NCBI RefSeq assembly: GCF_032108445.1 | Contig: NZ_CP134876.1 | Location: forward strand, 558,001 to 622,000 | Source of the DNA: Micromonospora halotolerans | GTDB lineage: Bacteria; Actinomycetota; Actinomycetes; Mycobacteriales; Micromonosporaceae | Reading direction: 5' to 3' | Length of the DNA stretch: 64,000 bases | Part shown: in pieces, positions 42,024-50,109 of the stretch | Layout of the letters: every line of letters begins with the position of its first letter | How positions within the stretch are numbered: position 1 is the stretch's first letter | Made by a program: the position numbers and the translations under genes | Notes under the pieces: model-generated | Database searches by the model: none | Told to the model about the DNA's origin: nothing | Seen by the model: only the letters and a program-made list of their open reading frames with translations

Positions 42024-42980
42024 ATGTCCGACCTGCCCCTGATCCAAGCGGATCGCGCCGTGCCGCCGCCGGCCGCGACCACCACCACGCGTGGTCGCGG
42101 CCGCCGGCTACGGCTCCTGTCCGGCACCGACCGCGTGGTGATCACGCTGATGGTGCTGGTGCCCCTGCTGCTCGTCGTCGGCCTGGTCTGGCTGCCGGCG
42201 GGAGCGACCGTGCTGCTCTCCGGCACCAACTGGGACGGCATCGGCCCGCTGGGCGAGATCGACTGGGTCGGCCTGAAGAACTACGACGACGTGGTGAACA
42301 TCTACCCGCCGTTCGTGCCGGCCGTGCAGAACAACCTGCTCTGGCTGGCCGCGCTGTTCGTGGTGGCCACCCCGTTCGGGATGTTCCTCGCCGTGCTGCT
42401 GGACAAGGAGATCCGCGGCAGCCGGTTCTACCAGACCGCGCTCTACCTGCCGGTGGTGCTGTCGCTGGCGCTGATCGGCTTCGTCTGGCAGCTCATCTAC
42501 AGCCGCGACCAGGGCCTGCTCAACGCGCTGCTCGGCACCCAGACCGACTGGTACGGCGACCCGAACGTCAACATCTGGGCGGTGCTCCTCGCCGCCGGCT
42601 GGCGGCACGTCGGCTACATCATGCTGCTCTACCTGGCCGGCCTGAAGGGCGTCGACCCGTCGTTGCGCGAGGCCGCCGCCGTGGACGGCTCCTCCGAGGC
42701 CAGCACGTTCTTCCGGGTCGTCTTCCCGGTGATGCGACCCATCAACATCATCGTGCTGGTTGTGACGGTGATCGAGTCACTGCGCGCCTTCGACCTGGTC
42801 TGGGTCATCAACAAGGGCCGCAACGGCCTGGAGCTGATCAGCGCCCTGGTCACCCAGAACGTGGTGGGCGAGGCGAGCCGGATCGGCTTCGGCTCGGCGC
42901 TGGCGACCATCATGCTGGTCGTCTCCCTGGTCTTCATCACCCTCTACCTGTTCACCGTGATGCGGGAGGACCGGCGATGA
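42024..42980 (+). CDS. Sugar ABC transporter permease, MalF/LacF type
   Basis: A 318-residue permease with six predicted membrane helices. The inner-membrane signature reads LREAAAVDGSSEASTFFRVVFPVM (EAA loop, residues about 213-236). The N-terminal cytoplasmic tail is Pro/Thr-rich. It overlaps the second permease by four bases (ATGA) and follows the binding protein after 22 bases. Confidence 0.93.
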   Translation: MSDLPLIQADRAVPPPAATTTTRGRGRRLRLLSGTDRVVITLMVLVPLLLVVGLVWLPAGATVLLSGTNWDGIGPLGEIDWVGLKNYDDVVNIYPPFVPAVQNNLLWLAALFVVATPFGMFLAVLLDKEIRGSRFYQTALYLPVVLSLALIGFVWQLIYSRDQGLLNALLGTQTDWYGDPNVNIWAVLLAAGWRHVGYIMLLYLAGLKGVDPSLREAAAVDGSSEASTFFRVVFPVMRPINIIVLVVTVIESLRAFDLVWVINKGRNGLELISALVTQNVVGEASRIGFGSALATIMLVVSLVFITLYLFTVMREDRR

Positions 42981-43888
42981 GCAGCGCGACCCTGACCCGT
43001 GCGGCCGACACCGCGCCGCCGCCCGCCCGCCGCCGGCCGCTGCGGCCGGCCCGCGTGGTCCTGCACGTCTTCCTCGCCGCGGTGGCGGTCGGCTGGCTCT
43101 TCCCGATCCTCTGGGCGGTGCTGACCTCGCTGCGCTCCTACGAGTACACCGCCACCCACGGCTACGTCTCGCTCGGCGGCTGGACCCTCGACAACTACCT
43201 CACCGCCTGGCGGACCGCCGAGTTCGGCAAGCACTTCCTGAACTCGGTCTACATCACCGTCCCGGCGGTGCTGCTGACCCTCTTCCTCGCCTCGTGCGTG
43301 GCGTTCGTGATCGCCCGGTTCAGCTGGAAGTTCAATATCGCGCTGCTCGGCCTCTTCACCGCGGCGAACCTCCTGCCGCAGCAGGCCCTGCTCATCCCGC
43401 TGTTCCGGATGTTCACCGAGATCCCGCTGCCGGCCTGGATGAGCGACTCGGAGCTGCTCTACGACAGCTACTGGGGGCTGATCCTGGTCAACGTCGCCTT
43501 CCAGTGCGGCTTCTGCGTCTTCGTGCTGAGCAACTACATGAAGGCCCTGCCGCACGAGCTGTACGAGGCGGCCATGGTGGACGGTGCGAGCGTCTGGCGG
43601 CAGTACTGGCAGGTGACCATGCCGCTGTGCCGGCCGGCCCTGGCCGCGCTGGCGACGCTCGAGGTGACCTGGATCTACAACGAGTTCTTCTGGGCCACCG
43701 TGCTCATGCGCACCGGCGACAAGTTCCCGGTGACCAGCTCGCTGAACAACCTGCGCGGCGAGTTCTTCACCGACAACAACCTCGTCTCGGCCGGCTCGGT
43801 GCTGGTCGCCATCCCCACCCTGGTCATCTTCTTCCTGTTGCAGAAGCAGTTCGTCCGGGGCCTCACCCTGGGAGCTTCCAAGGGATGA
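42977..43888 (+). CDS. Sugar ABC transporter permease, MalG/LacG type
   Basis: A 303-residue permease with six membrane helices and EAA loop HELYEAAMVDGASVWRQYWQ. The C-terminus ends with the MalG-like FLLQKQFVRGLTLGASKG. Its stop overlaps the alpha-galactosidase ATG (ATGA). With the first permease it forms the channel of the importer. Confidence 0.93.
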   Translation: MSSATLTRAADTAPPPARRRPLRPARVVLHVFLAAVAVGWLFPILWAVLTSLRSYEYTATHGYVSLGGWTLDNYLTAWRTAEFGKHFLNSVYITVPAVLLTLFLASCVAFVIARFSWKFNIALLGLFTAANLLPQQALLIPLFRMFTEIPLPAWMSDSELLYDSYWGLILVNVAFQCGFCVFVLSNYMKALPHELYEAAMVDGASVWRQYWQVTMPLCRPALAALATLEVTWIYNEFFWATVLMRTGDKFPVTSSLNNLRGEFFTDNNLVSAGSVLVAIPTLVIFFLLQKQFVRGLTLGASKG

Positions 43889-46107
43889 CCATCGTTCACC
43901 TGCGCCGCGCGCGGACCAGCCTGGTGCTCGACGCGCGCGGCCACGGCCTGCCCCGGGTCGTGCACTGGGGTGCCGACCTCGGTCCGCTGCCGACCGCCGA
44001 CCTGCCCGCGCTGGTCGACGCCACCGTCCCGCCGGTGGTGCCGAGCAGCTTCGACGCGCCGACCGTGCTGTCGCTGCTGCCCGAACCGAGCGCCGGCTGG
44101 AGCGGCCGCCCCGGCCTGGCCGGGCACCGGGACGGCCGGGACTGGTCGACCGCCTTCCAGCTCACCGGGCTGGACGTCGTTGACGACGGCGGGCTCGGCC
44201 CGGAACCGAGCCGCGTGGCGGCGGGTGGGGACGCGGTGCGCGTATCCGGGCAGGAGCGGGACCACGGCGGCGTCGGGGCCGCGCGGGTGACCGTGCGGGC
44301 CGCGGACCCGGGCGCCGGGCTGTCCCTGACCGTCGAGATCACCCTGACCACCGCGGGGCTGCTGACCGTGCGGCACCGGCTGCGCAACGACGGCGACCGG
44401 CCCTACGAGGTACGCGAGCTGACGCCGGTGCTGCCGGTGCCGGCGGTCGCCACCGAACTGCTCGACCTGACCGGGCGTTGGTGCCGGGAGCGCGCGCCGC
44501 AGCGGCACCCGTGGCCGATGGGCGCCTGGGTACGCGAGGGGCGGCACGGCCGGACCGGGCACGACGCCACCCTGCTGCTGGTCGCCGGCACCGCCGGGTT
44601 CGGCTTCGGGCACGGCGAGGTGTGGGCGGTGCACACCGCGTGGAGCGGCGACCACGTCACGGTCGCCGAGCGCCGGCCGACCGGGGAGGCCACCCTCGGC
44701 GGCGGTGAGCTGCTCGCCCCCGGGGAGATCCGGCTCGGGCCGGGCGAGGAGTACGCCACTCCCCTGCTCTACGCGGTGCACTCCGCCGCCGGGCTGGACG
44801 GGCTCAGCGACGTGCTGCACACCCACCTGCGGGCCCGTCCGGAGCACCCGCGCGGCCCGCGCCCGGTGACCTTGAACGTCTGGGAGGCGGTCTACTTCGA
44901 CCACGACCTGGACCGGCTCCGGGGTCTCGCCGACCGGGCCGCCGAGGTGGGCGTCGAACGCTTCGTGCTGGACGACGGCTGGTTCCGCGGCCGGCGGCAC
45001 GACCGGGCCGGCCTCGGCGACTGGTGGGTGGACGACGAGGTGTGGCCGGGCGGGCTGCAACCGCTCATCGACCACGTCCGCGGGCACGGCATGCAGTTCG
45101 GGCTCTGGGTCGAGCCGGAGATGGTCAACCCGGACTCGGACCTGTTCCGCGCACACCCGGACTGGGTGCTCCAGGCCCCCGGCCGGCTGCCGCCGGAATG
45201 GCGGCACCAGCAGGTGCTCGACCTCGCGCACCCGGACGCGTACGCCCACCTGCTCGGCCGGCTGGACGCCGTGCTGAGCGAGCACGACGGGATCGCGTAC
45301 CTGAAGTGGGACCACAACCGGGACCTCACCGAGGCCGGGCACGGCGGGCGGCCCGGCGTGCACGCGCAGACCGTGGCCGTCTATCGGCTCCTCGACGACC
45401 TGCGCGCCCGGCACCCCGGCCTGGAGATCGAGAGCTGCTCCTCCGGTGGCGCCCGGGTCGACCTGGAGATCCTGCGCCGCACCGAGCGGGTCTGGGCCAG
45501 CGACTGCAACGACGCCCTGGAGCGGCTGTCCATCCAGCGCTGGACCGGCCTGCTGCTGCCGCCCGAGCTCATCGGCACCCACATCGGACCGGAGCGCTCG
45601 CACACCACCCACCGCGTGCACGACCTGGGCTTCCGGGCGGTCACCGCGCTCTTCGGCCACCACGGCATCGAGTGGGACATCAGCGGGATCGGCGCGGCCG
45701 AACGGGCCGAACTCGCCGCCTGGGTGGCGCTGCACAAGCGGCTCCGCCCGCTGCTGCACGGAGGCCGGGTGGTCCGGGTCGACCACCCGGATCCGGCCGT
45801 CCAGGCCCACGGCGTGGTCGCCCACGACGGCTCCCACGCGGTGTACGCGGTGTCCCGGTTGGCCACCTCGGCGGCGCAGGTGCCCGGCATGGTGCGGCTG
45901 CCGGGCCTGGACCCGGGCCGGCGCTACCGGGTCCGGCCGCCCGCGGGGGTTCCCGAGCCGGCACTGCTGGAACTGGCGCCGCCGGCCTGGCTGGCCACGG
46001 GCGGCGGGGTGACGCTGAGCGGGTCGGTGCTGGGTTCCGTGGGACTTCAGCTGCCCGCCCTGCACCCGGAGCAGGCGCTGCTGCTGGAGGTCGACACGGC
46101 CGGCTGA
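43885..46107 (+). CDS. GH36 alpha-galactosidase
   Basis: A 740-residue enzyme. An N-terminal beta-supersandwich leads to the catalytic barrel (LNVWEAVYFDHDLDRLRGLA, VLDDGWFRGRRHD, GLWVEPEMVNPDSDLFR). The nucleophile is Asp476 in YLKWDHNRD and the acid/base Asp540 in WASDCNDALE, with ESCSSGGARVD between them. No signal peptide is present, so it is cytoplasmic. Translation is coupled to the importer. With the GH42 enzyme the locus can split both alpha- and beta-linked galactose. Confidence 0.95.
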   Translation: MTIVHLRRARTSLVLDARGHGLPRVVHWGADLGPLPTADLPALVDATVPPVVPSSFDAPTVLSLLPEPSAGWSGRPGLAGHRDGRDWSTAFQLTGLDVVDDGGLGPEPSRVAAGGDAVRVSGQERDHGGVGAARVTVRAADPGAGLSLTVEITLTTAGLLTVRHRLRNDGDRPYEVRELTPVLPVPAVATELLDLTGRWCRERAPQRHPWPMGAWVREGRHGRTGHDATLLLVAGTAGFGFGHGEVWAVHTAWSGDHVTVAERRPTGEATLGGGELLAPGEIRLGPGEEYATPLLYAVHSAAGLDGLSDVLHTHLRARPEHPRGPRPVTLNVWEAVYFDHDLDRLRGLADRAAEVGVERFVLDDGWFRGRRHDRAGLGDWWVDDEVWPGGLQPLIDHVRGHGMQFGLWVEPEMVNPDSDLFRAHPDWVLQAPGRLPPEWRHQQVLDLAHPDAYAHLLGRLDAVLSEHDGIAYLKWDHNRDLTEAGHGGRPGVHAQTVAVYRLLDDLRARHPGLEIESCSSGGARVDLEILRRTERVWASDCNDALERLSIQRWTGLLLPPELIGTHIGPERSHTTHRVHDLGFRAVTALFGHHGIEWDISGIGAAERAELAAWVALHKRLRPLLHGGRVVRVDHPDPAVQAHGVVAHDGSHAVYAVSRLATSAAQVPGMVRLPGLDPGRRYRVRPPAGVPEPALLELAPPAWLATGGGVTLSGSVLGSVGLQLPALHPEQALLLEVDTAG

Positions 46108-46225
46108 GGACGGCTCCGGGGAGCGATCGGAACAGGCTCGAAACTTCCGGGCTGACGGTCCGGTGCGAGCGCGGTCGGTCACCGCCTGTCCCGGCTCGGA
46201 CGGCGCGTGGGACTTCCGGAAATTC

Positions 46226-46255
46226 TTGACTCCGCATCGGCGGTGGGCCAATACT
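46226..46255 (+). promoter_or_regulatory. Candidate promoter of the deacetylase gene
   Basis: TTGACT at 46226-46231 and AATACT at 46250-46255 with an 18-base spacer, 75 bases before ATG 46331. Confidence 0.5.
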
Positions 46256-46330
46256 TGCGCCGCCCGCCGGACCTCGATGGCTGTCGATGTGAGGACCGGC
46301 AACCCGCCACCACGAGGAGGGCTCAGCCGC

Positions 46331-47324
46331 ATGTGGAGCAGAACACCGTCGAAGCGATCCCTGGCCGCGGGATTCGCCGCGGCCGCGCTGGTCGCGGCGA
46401 GCAGCCTGGCCGTCACGCTCACCGTGGCGGCCGCCCCGGCCCGGGCCGCCGCCTGCAACGGGTACGTCGGGCTCACGTTCGACGACGGCCCGTCCAACGA
46501 CCACACCCCCGCCCTGCTCAACGCGCTGCGGCAGAACGGGCTGCGGGCCACGATGTTCAACGAGGGCCAGTACGCGGCCGCCTACCCCGCCCAGGTGCGG
46601 GCGCAGCGCCGGCATGTGGGTCGGTAACCACAGCTACACGCATCCGCACCTGATCCAGCAGAGCCAGTCGCAGATCGACTCCGAGGTATCCCGGACCCAG
46701 CAGGCCATCGCCAACGCCGGCGGCGGCACACCCCGGCTGTTCCGTCCGCCGTACGGCGAGACCAACTCGACCCTGCAGTCGGTCCTGGCGAGGTACGGCC
46801 TGACCCAGATCATCTGGGATGTCGACTCGCAGGACTGGAACGGGGCGAGCGTCGACGCGATCGTGCAGGCCAACGCCCGGCTGGCCAACGGCCAGATCAT
46901 CCTCATGCACGAGTGGTCCGCCAACACGCTGGCGGCGATCCCCCGTATCGCGCAGGGGCTGGCCAGCCGCGGCCTGTGCGCCGGCATGATCTCCCCGCAG
47001 ACCGGCAGCGCCGTGGCGCCGGACGGTGGCGGTGGTGGCGGTGGCGGTGGCGGTGGGGGCAGTTGCACCGCGACGCTCTCGGCCGGGCAGCAGTGGAGCG
47101 ACCGCTACAACCCCAACGTCTCGGTGTCCGGGTCCAACACCTGGACGGTCACCATGAACATCCCCACCCCCGCGAAGGTCATCGCCACCTGGAACGTCAA
47201 CGCCACCTGGCCCAACGCCCAGACGATGGTCGGCCGGCCGAACGGCAGCGGGAACACCTTCGGGGTCACCATCCAGCACAACGGAAACCGGACCTGGCCG
47301 ACCGTCTCCTGCGCGGCCGGCTGA
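46331..47324 (+). pseudogene. Secreted CE4 polysaccharide deacetylase with CBM2, split by a frameshift
   Basis: Reading starts at ATG 46331 (GAGGAGG upstream) with a Sec signal peptide ending APARAAA. The NodB domain begins [20 protein letters not shown], then the frame runs into TAA at 46625. In the next phase from about 46605 it resumes with [14 protein letters not shown] (metal-binding H..H), [23 protein letters not shown] and IILMHEW. A Gly-rich linker encoded by GGT repeats joins a C-terminal CBM2 ([17 protein letters not shown] through [10 protein letters not shown]). One single-base indel near 46605 separates the halves. This is either a recent pseudogene or a sequencing error. An intact enzyme would deacetylate xylan or chitin. 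Confidence 0.85.
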
Positions 47325-47425
47325 CGCCGGAAATTTCTTCTGGACGGATGTCGAGGGGCGGGGTGGCAGCTTCTACCGGAGGGTGGAAGCATCGACAATC
47401 GGTGCTCGGGCGTGAGGAGCCAATC

Positions 47426-47827
47426 GTGAAGTACATGCTGCTGATGCAGTTCAGCGCCGCCGGGACCGACTTCCCCTCGATCGACACCTGGACGCCGGAG
47501 GAGATCCGGGCGCACATCGGGTTCATGGGGGAGGTCAACGCGAAGCTCGTCGCCGACGGGGAGTTCGTGCAGGCCGAGGGCCTGGGCGGGCCGCAGCAGG
47601 CGCGGATCGTCCGGGCCGGCGAGACCGGCGCGCCGGTGGTCACCGAGGGGCCGTTCGCCGAGACCAAGGAGTTCCTCGCCGGCTGGTGGATCGTGGACTG
47701 CGAGACGCCGCAGCGGGCCGTCGAGATCGCCGCGCACATCTCCACCGCGCCCGGGCCGGGCGGTCGTCCCCTCAACATGCCCATCGAGGTGCACCCCGTC
47801 ATGTCGGCGCCGTCCCAGGATCTGTGA
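47426..47827 (+). CDS. DGPF/YCII-family protein, partner of the ECF42 sigma factor
   Basis: A 133-residue protein from GTG 47426 behind GAGGAGC. It has the YCII-related core KYMLLMQF, EEIRAHIGFMGEVNAKLVAD, EGPFAETKEFLAGWWIVDCE and the C-terminal IEVHPVM; the DGPF-type motif appears as EGPF. In actinobacteria these proteins are encoded next to ECF42 sigma factors, as here. Their biochemical role is unknown; they may be regulon members or cofactors. Confidence 0.9.
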   Translation: MKYMLLMQFSAAGTDFPSIDTWTPEEIRAHIGFMGEVNAKLVADGEFVQAEGLGGPQQARIVRAGETGAPVVTEGPFAETKEFLAGWWIVDCETPQRAVEIAAHISTAPGPGGRPLNMPIEVHPVMSAPSQDL

Positions 47828-47830
47828 CCC

Positions 47831-49180
47831 CTGGGCGTCCCGGACCACACCGTCGAGGACCTGCTGCGCGAGCTGGCGCCGCAGGTCCTCGGCGTGCTCG
47901 CCCGCCGGTTCGGTGACTTCGCCACGGCCGAGGACGCCGTGCAGGAGGCGCTGCTGGCCGCGGCCACCCAGTGGCCCGTCGAGGGGCTGCCCGACCATCC
48001 GCGCGGCTGGCTGGTGCAGGTCGCGTACCGCCGGATGATCGAGCTGGTCCGCGGTGAGGCGGCCCGCCGGGACCGGGAGGACCGGGCCGCCCGGCGCGGC
48101 GGTGACGACCGGCGGACCGCGCCGGCCGCCGACGAGCCGCTGACCGCGGACCGGGACGACACCCTGGTGCTGCTCTTCCTCTGCTGCCACCCGACGCTTT
48201 CCACGGCGTCGGCGATCGCGCTGACGCTGCGCGCGGTCGGCGGGCTCAGCACCGCCGAGATCGCCCGCGCCTTCCTCGTCCCCGAGGCCACGATGGCGCA
48301 GCGGATCAGCCGGGCCAAGCAGCGCATCAGATCCTCCGGCCTGCCGTTCCGGATGCCGGCGGAGGAGGAACGGCAGGCCCGGCTGGCCGCCGTGCTGCAC
48401 GTGCTCTACCTGATCTTCACCGAGGGGCACACGGCGAGCCTCGGCGACGACCTGCGCCGGGTCGACCTCTCCGAGGAGGCGATCCGGCTGACCCACGCCA
48501 TGCACGCGCTGCTGCCCGACGACAGCGAGGTGGCCGGGCTGCTCGCCCTGATGCTGCTCACCGAGGCCCGGGCGGCCGCCCGCACCGGCCCGTCCGGTGA
48601 GCTGATCTCCCTGGCCGAGCAGGACCGTTCCCGGTGGGACGCCGCCGCGATCGCCGAGGGGACCGCGCTGGTCACCCGCGCCATGGCCCGGGGACCGGTC
48701 GGGCCGTACCAGATCCAGGCCGCCATCGCGGCCCTGCACGACGAGGCGCCGACCGCCGAGCGGACCGACTGGCCGCAGATCCTCGCCCTCTACCAGGTGC
48801 TGGAGCGGCTGGCGGAGAGCCCGGTGGTGGCGCTCAACAGGGCGGTGGCGACCGCCATGGTGCACGGCCCGGCCGCCGGGCTGGCGGCCCTGGCCGCACT
48901 GGCCGCCGATCCCCGGCTCACCGAACACCACCGGCTCGACGCGGCCCGGGCCCACCTGCACGAGATGGCCGGCGACCGGGACGCGGCGGTGGCGCACTAC
49001 CGGGCCGCCGCCGGCCGCACCACCAGCCGCCCCGAACAGGAGTACCTCCGGATGCGGGCGGCGCGGCTGGCCACCAGCCGTCCAGGCGGCGGCGGGCAGT
49101 CAGGCCCACTCGAGGGCTCGACGTCACACCAGCCGGATGCGGGTACGACAAACGGTCCCTCTGGTGCAGAGGGACCGTGA
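47831..49180 (+). CDS. ECF42-type RNA polymerase sigma factor with C-terminal TPR extension
   Basis: Sigma-2 begins VEDLLRELAPQVLGVLARRFGDF and continues TAEDAVQEALLAAATQWP and GWLVQVAYRRMIELVR. Sigma-4 includes GLSTAEIARAFLVPEATMAQR. The long C-terminal TPR-like region (LPDDSEVAGLLALMLLTEAR through ARAHLHEMAGDRDAAVAHY) is the ECF42 hallmark; no anti-sigma gene is present. The start is odd. No ATG, GTG or TTG precedes sigma-2 in frame; only CTG 47831 does. Dropping one G near 47834 would instead put GTG 47824 (overlapping the DGPF stop) in frame. The last 33 or so residues run through a terminator hairpin and are probably not native. Confidence 0.88.
   Translation: MGVPDHTVEDLLRELAPQVLGVLARRFGDFATAEDAVQEALLAAATQWPVEGLPDHPRGWLVQVAYRRMIELVRGEAARRDREDRAARRGGDDRRTAPAADEPLTADRDDTLVLLFLCCHPTLSTASAIALTLRAVGGLSTAEIARAFLVPEATMAQRISRAKQRIRSSGLPFRMPAEEERQARLAAVLHVLYLIFTEGHTASLGDDLRRVDLSEEAIRLTHAMHALLPDDSEVAGLLALMLLTEARAAARTGPSGELISLAEQDRSRWDAAAIAEGTALVTRAMARGPVGPYQIQAAIAALHDEAPTAERTDWPQILALYQVLERLAESPVVALNRAVATAMVHGPAAGLAALAALAADPRLTEHHRLDAARAHLHEMAGDRDAAVAHYRAAAGRTTSRPEQEYLRMRAARLATSRPGGGGQSGPLEGSTSHQPDAGTTNGPSGAEGP
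49152..49178 (+). terminator. Hairpin overlapping the sigma factor stop codon
   Basis: ACGGTCCCTCT and AGAGGGACCGT form a perfect 11-bp stem with a five-base loop. The stop codon of the sigma gene is at its very end, so the reading frame extends through its own terminator. Confidence 0.7.
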
Positions 49181-49212
49181 GACGAGGTGATCAGGCCAGC
49201 GTCCGCTTGCCG

Positions 49213-49512
49213 TTACCGCTGGTTGTTCTGGTTGTGCCGGAGGGCTTCTTCGAGTTGGTCCTCGAGAATGATGATCCGGCAGGCGGCTTCCAGGGCGGTG
49301 CCCTGATCGACCATCTCCCGAGCCCGCGCGGCAAGGCGGAGCTGGTAACGGGAGTATCGGCGATGGCCACCGGCCGACCGGACCGGGGTGATCAACTTTG
49401 CCTCGTCGAGGCGACGCAGAAAGTCCTGCGATGCGCCGGTGATCTCCGCGGCGCGACCCATCGTGTATGCGGGGTAGTCGTCGTCACCGAACATGTCGTC
49501 GGGTTGGGCCAT
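49213..49512 (-). CDS. Small MerR-family DNA-binding protein
   Basis: A 99-residue protein from ATG 49512, with AAGAGGT upstream. The MerR winged helix reads YTMGRAAEITGASQDFLRRL, then DEAKLITPVRSAGGHRRYSR and the following helix. It lacks a long coiled coil or effector domain, ending shortly after CRIIILEDQLEEALR. This stand-alone type is widespread in actinomycetes; regulon unknown. It is convergent with the sigma factor gene. Confidence 0.88.
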   Translation of the reverse strand: MAQPDDMFGDDDYPAYTMGRAAEITGASQDFLRRLDEAKLITPVRSAGGHRRYSRYQLRLAARAREMVDQGTALEAACRIIILEDQLEEALRHNQNNQR

Positions 49513-49534
49513 ACACGTACCTCTTCATGGACGA

Positions 49535-49564
49535 GGGCCCCGGCGCTTCTCAGCGCCGGGGCCC
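49535..49564. terminator. Strong GC hairpin upstream of the MerR gene
   Basis: GGGCCCCGGCGCT and AGCGCCGGGGCCC form a perfect 13-bp stem with a TCTC loop. It ends any minus-strand transcript coming from 49983-49550. Confidence 0.75.
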
Positions 49565-49983
49565 GGGGTTACGGGTCAAAACACCATCTACCGGCAGGTT
49601 CGTCGGGTTGTCGTATCCGCACCTACCGCCGTCGGCGGCTTGGGGTGCGAGGATCGCATAAGCGTGACCGGAGACCACCTCTCGTTCGATGGAAACTGCG
49701 GTGTCCGGCTCCAGCGTTGAACTGCCTTCTGGAGACGGGCGATCCAACGGTGTTCGGGCCCTCCCTTTCCTCTGCTTCCGATTTCTGTGGTGCTTGTCGT
49801 GCTGCCCGCCGGCGCCGGAGCCCCACTCGACTTCATGGCCCCGCGCACGTGCGACGGACTGTCCTGCCAGGCGAGCCCTGAACCAGCATCGGCCCGCCTG
49901 TCCGCCCTGACCTGGAATGACGTCAGGGTCTTCACTGCTTCGTCCGCGTCTTCAACGACCTCTGCTGTCAACGACAGGAACAC
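49550..49983 (-). CDS. Uncertain hypothetical protein, possibly frameshifted
   Basis: Two minus-strand frames each look partly protein-like. From ATG 49983 the product starts FLSLTAEVVEDADEAVKTLT and SFQVRADRRADAGSG, then becomes low-complexity. From about 49720 another phase gives SIEREVVSGHAYAILAPQAA, then GRCGYDNPTNLPVDGV, ending at TGA 49550 beside a terminator. One frameshift near 49740 would join them. Codon use is less GC-biased than neighbours. It may be a decayed gene or noise; no family is recognised. Confidence 0.3.
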
Positions 49984-50070
49984 TAGCCAGCTACGGCGAG
50001 AATGTCTAGCGCTTCGGACCTAGATTTTCTGGGCCGCCGCGCCTGCTTTCGGCGGACGACACCAAAGGGT

Positions 50071-50100
50071 GGTGGCCGGGTCCGCGCGGACCCGGCCACC
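50071..50100 (-). terminator. Terminator of the mannanase gene
   Basis: A perfect 30-bp palindrome (GGTGGCCGGGTCCGC and its complement) lies nine bases past the stop on the minus strand and is followed there by CCCTTTGG. Confidence 0.8.
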
Positions 50101-50109
50101 GGTGGTGCC

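Noticed and set aside
43675..46560. 961-codon minus-strand frame opposite the alpha-galactosidase
   Set aside because: Shadow of the GH36 gene, whose catalytic residues are in the plus frame.
47025..47060. GGT-repeat tract as a CRISPR or microsatellite element
   Set aside because: It encodes the Gly linker between the deacetylase and CBM2 domains; no spacer-repeat structure exists anywhere in the window.
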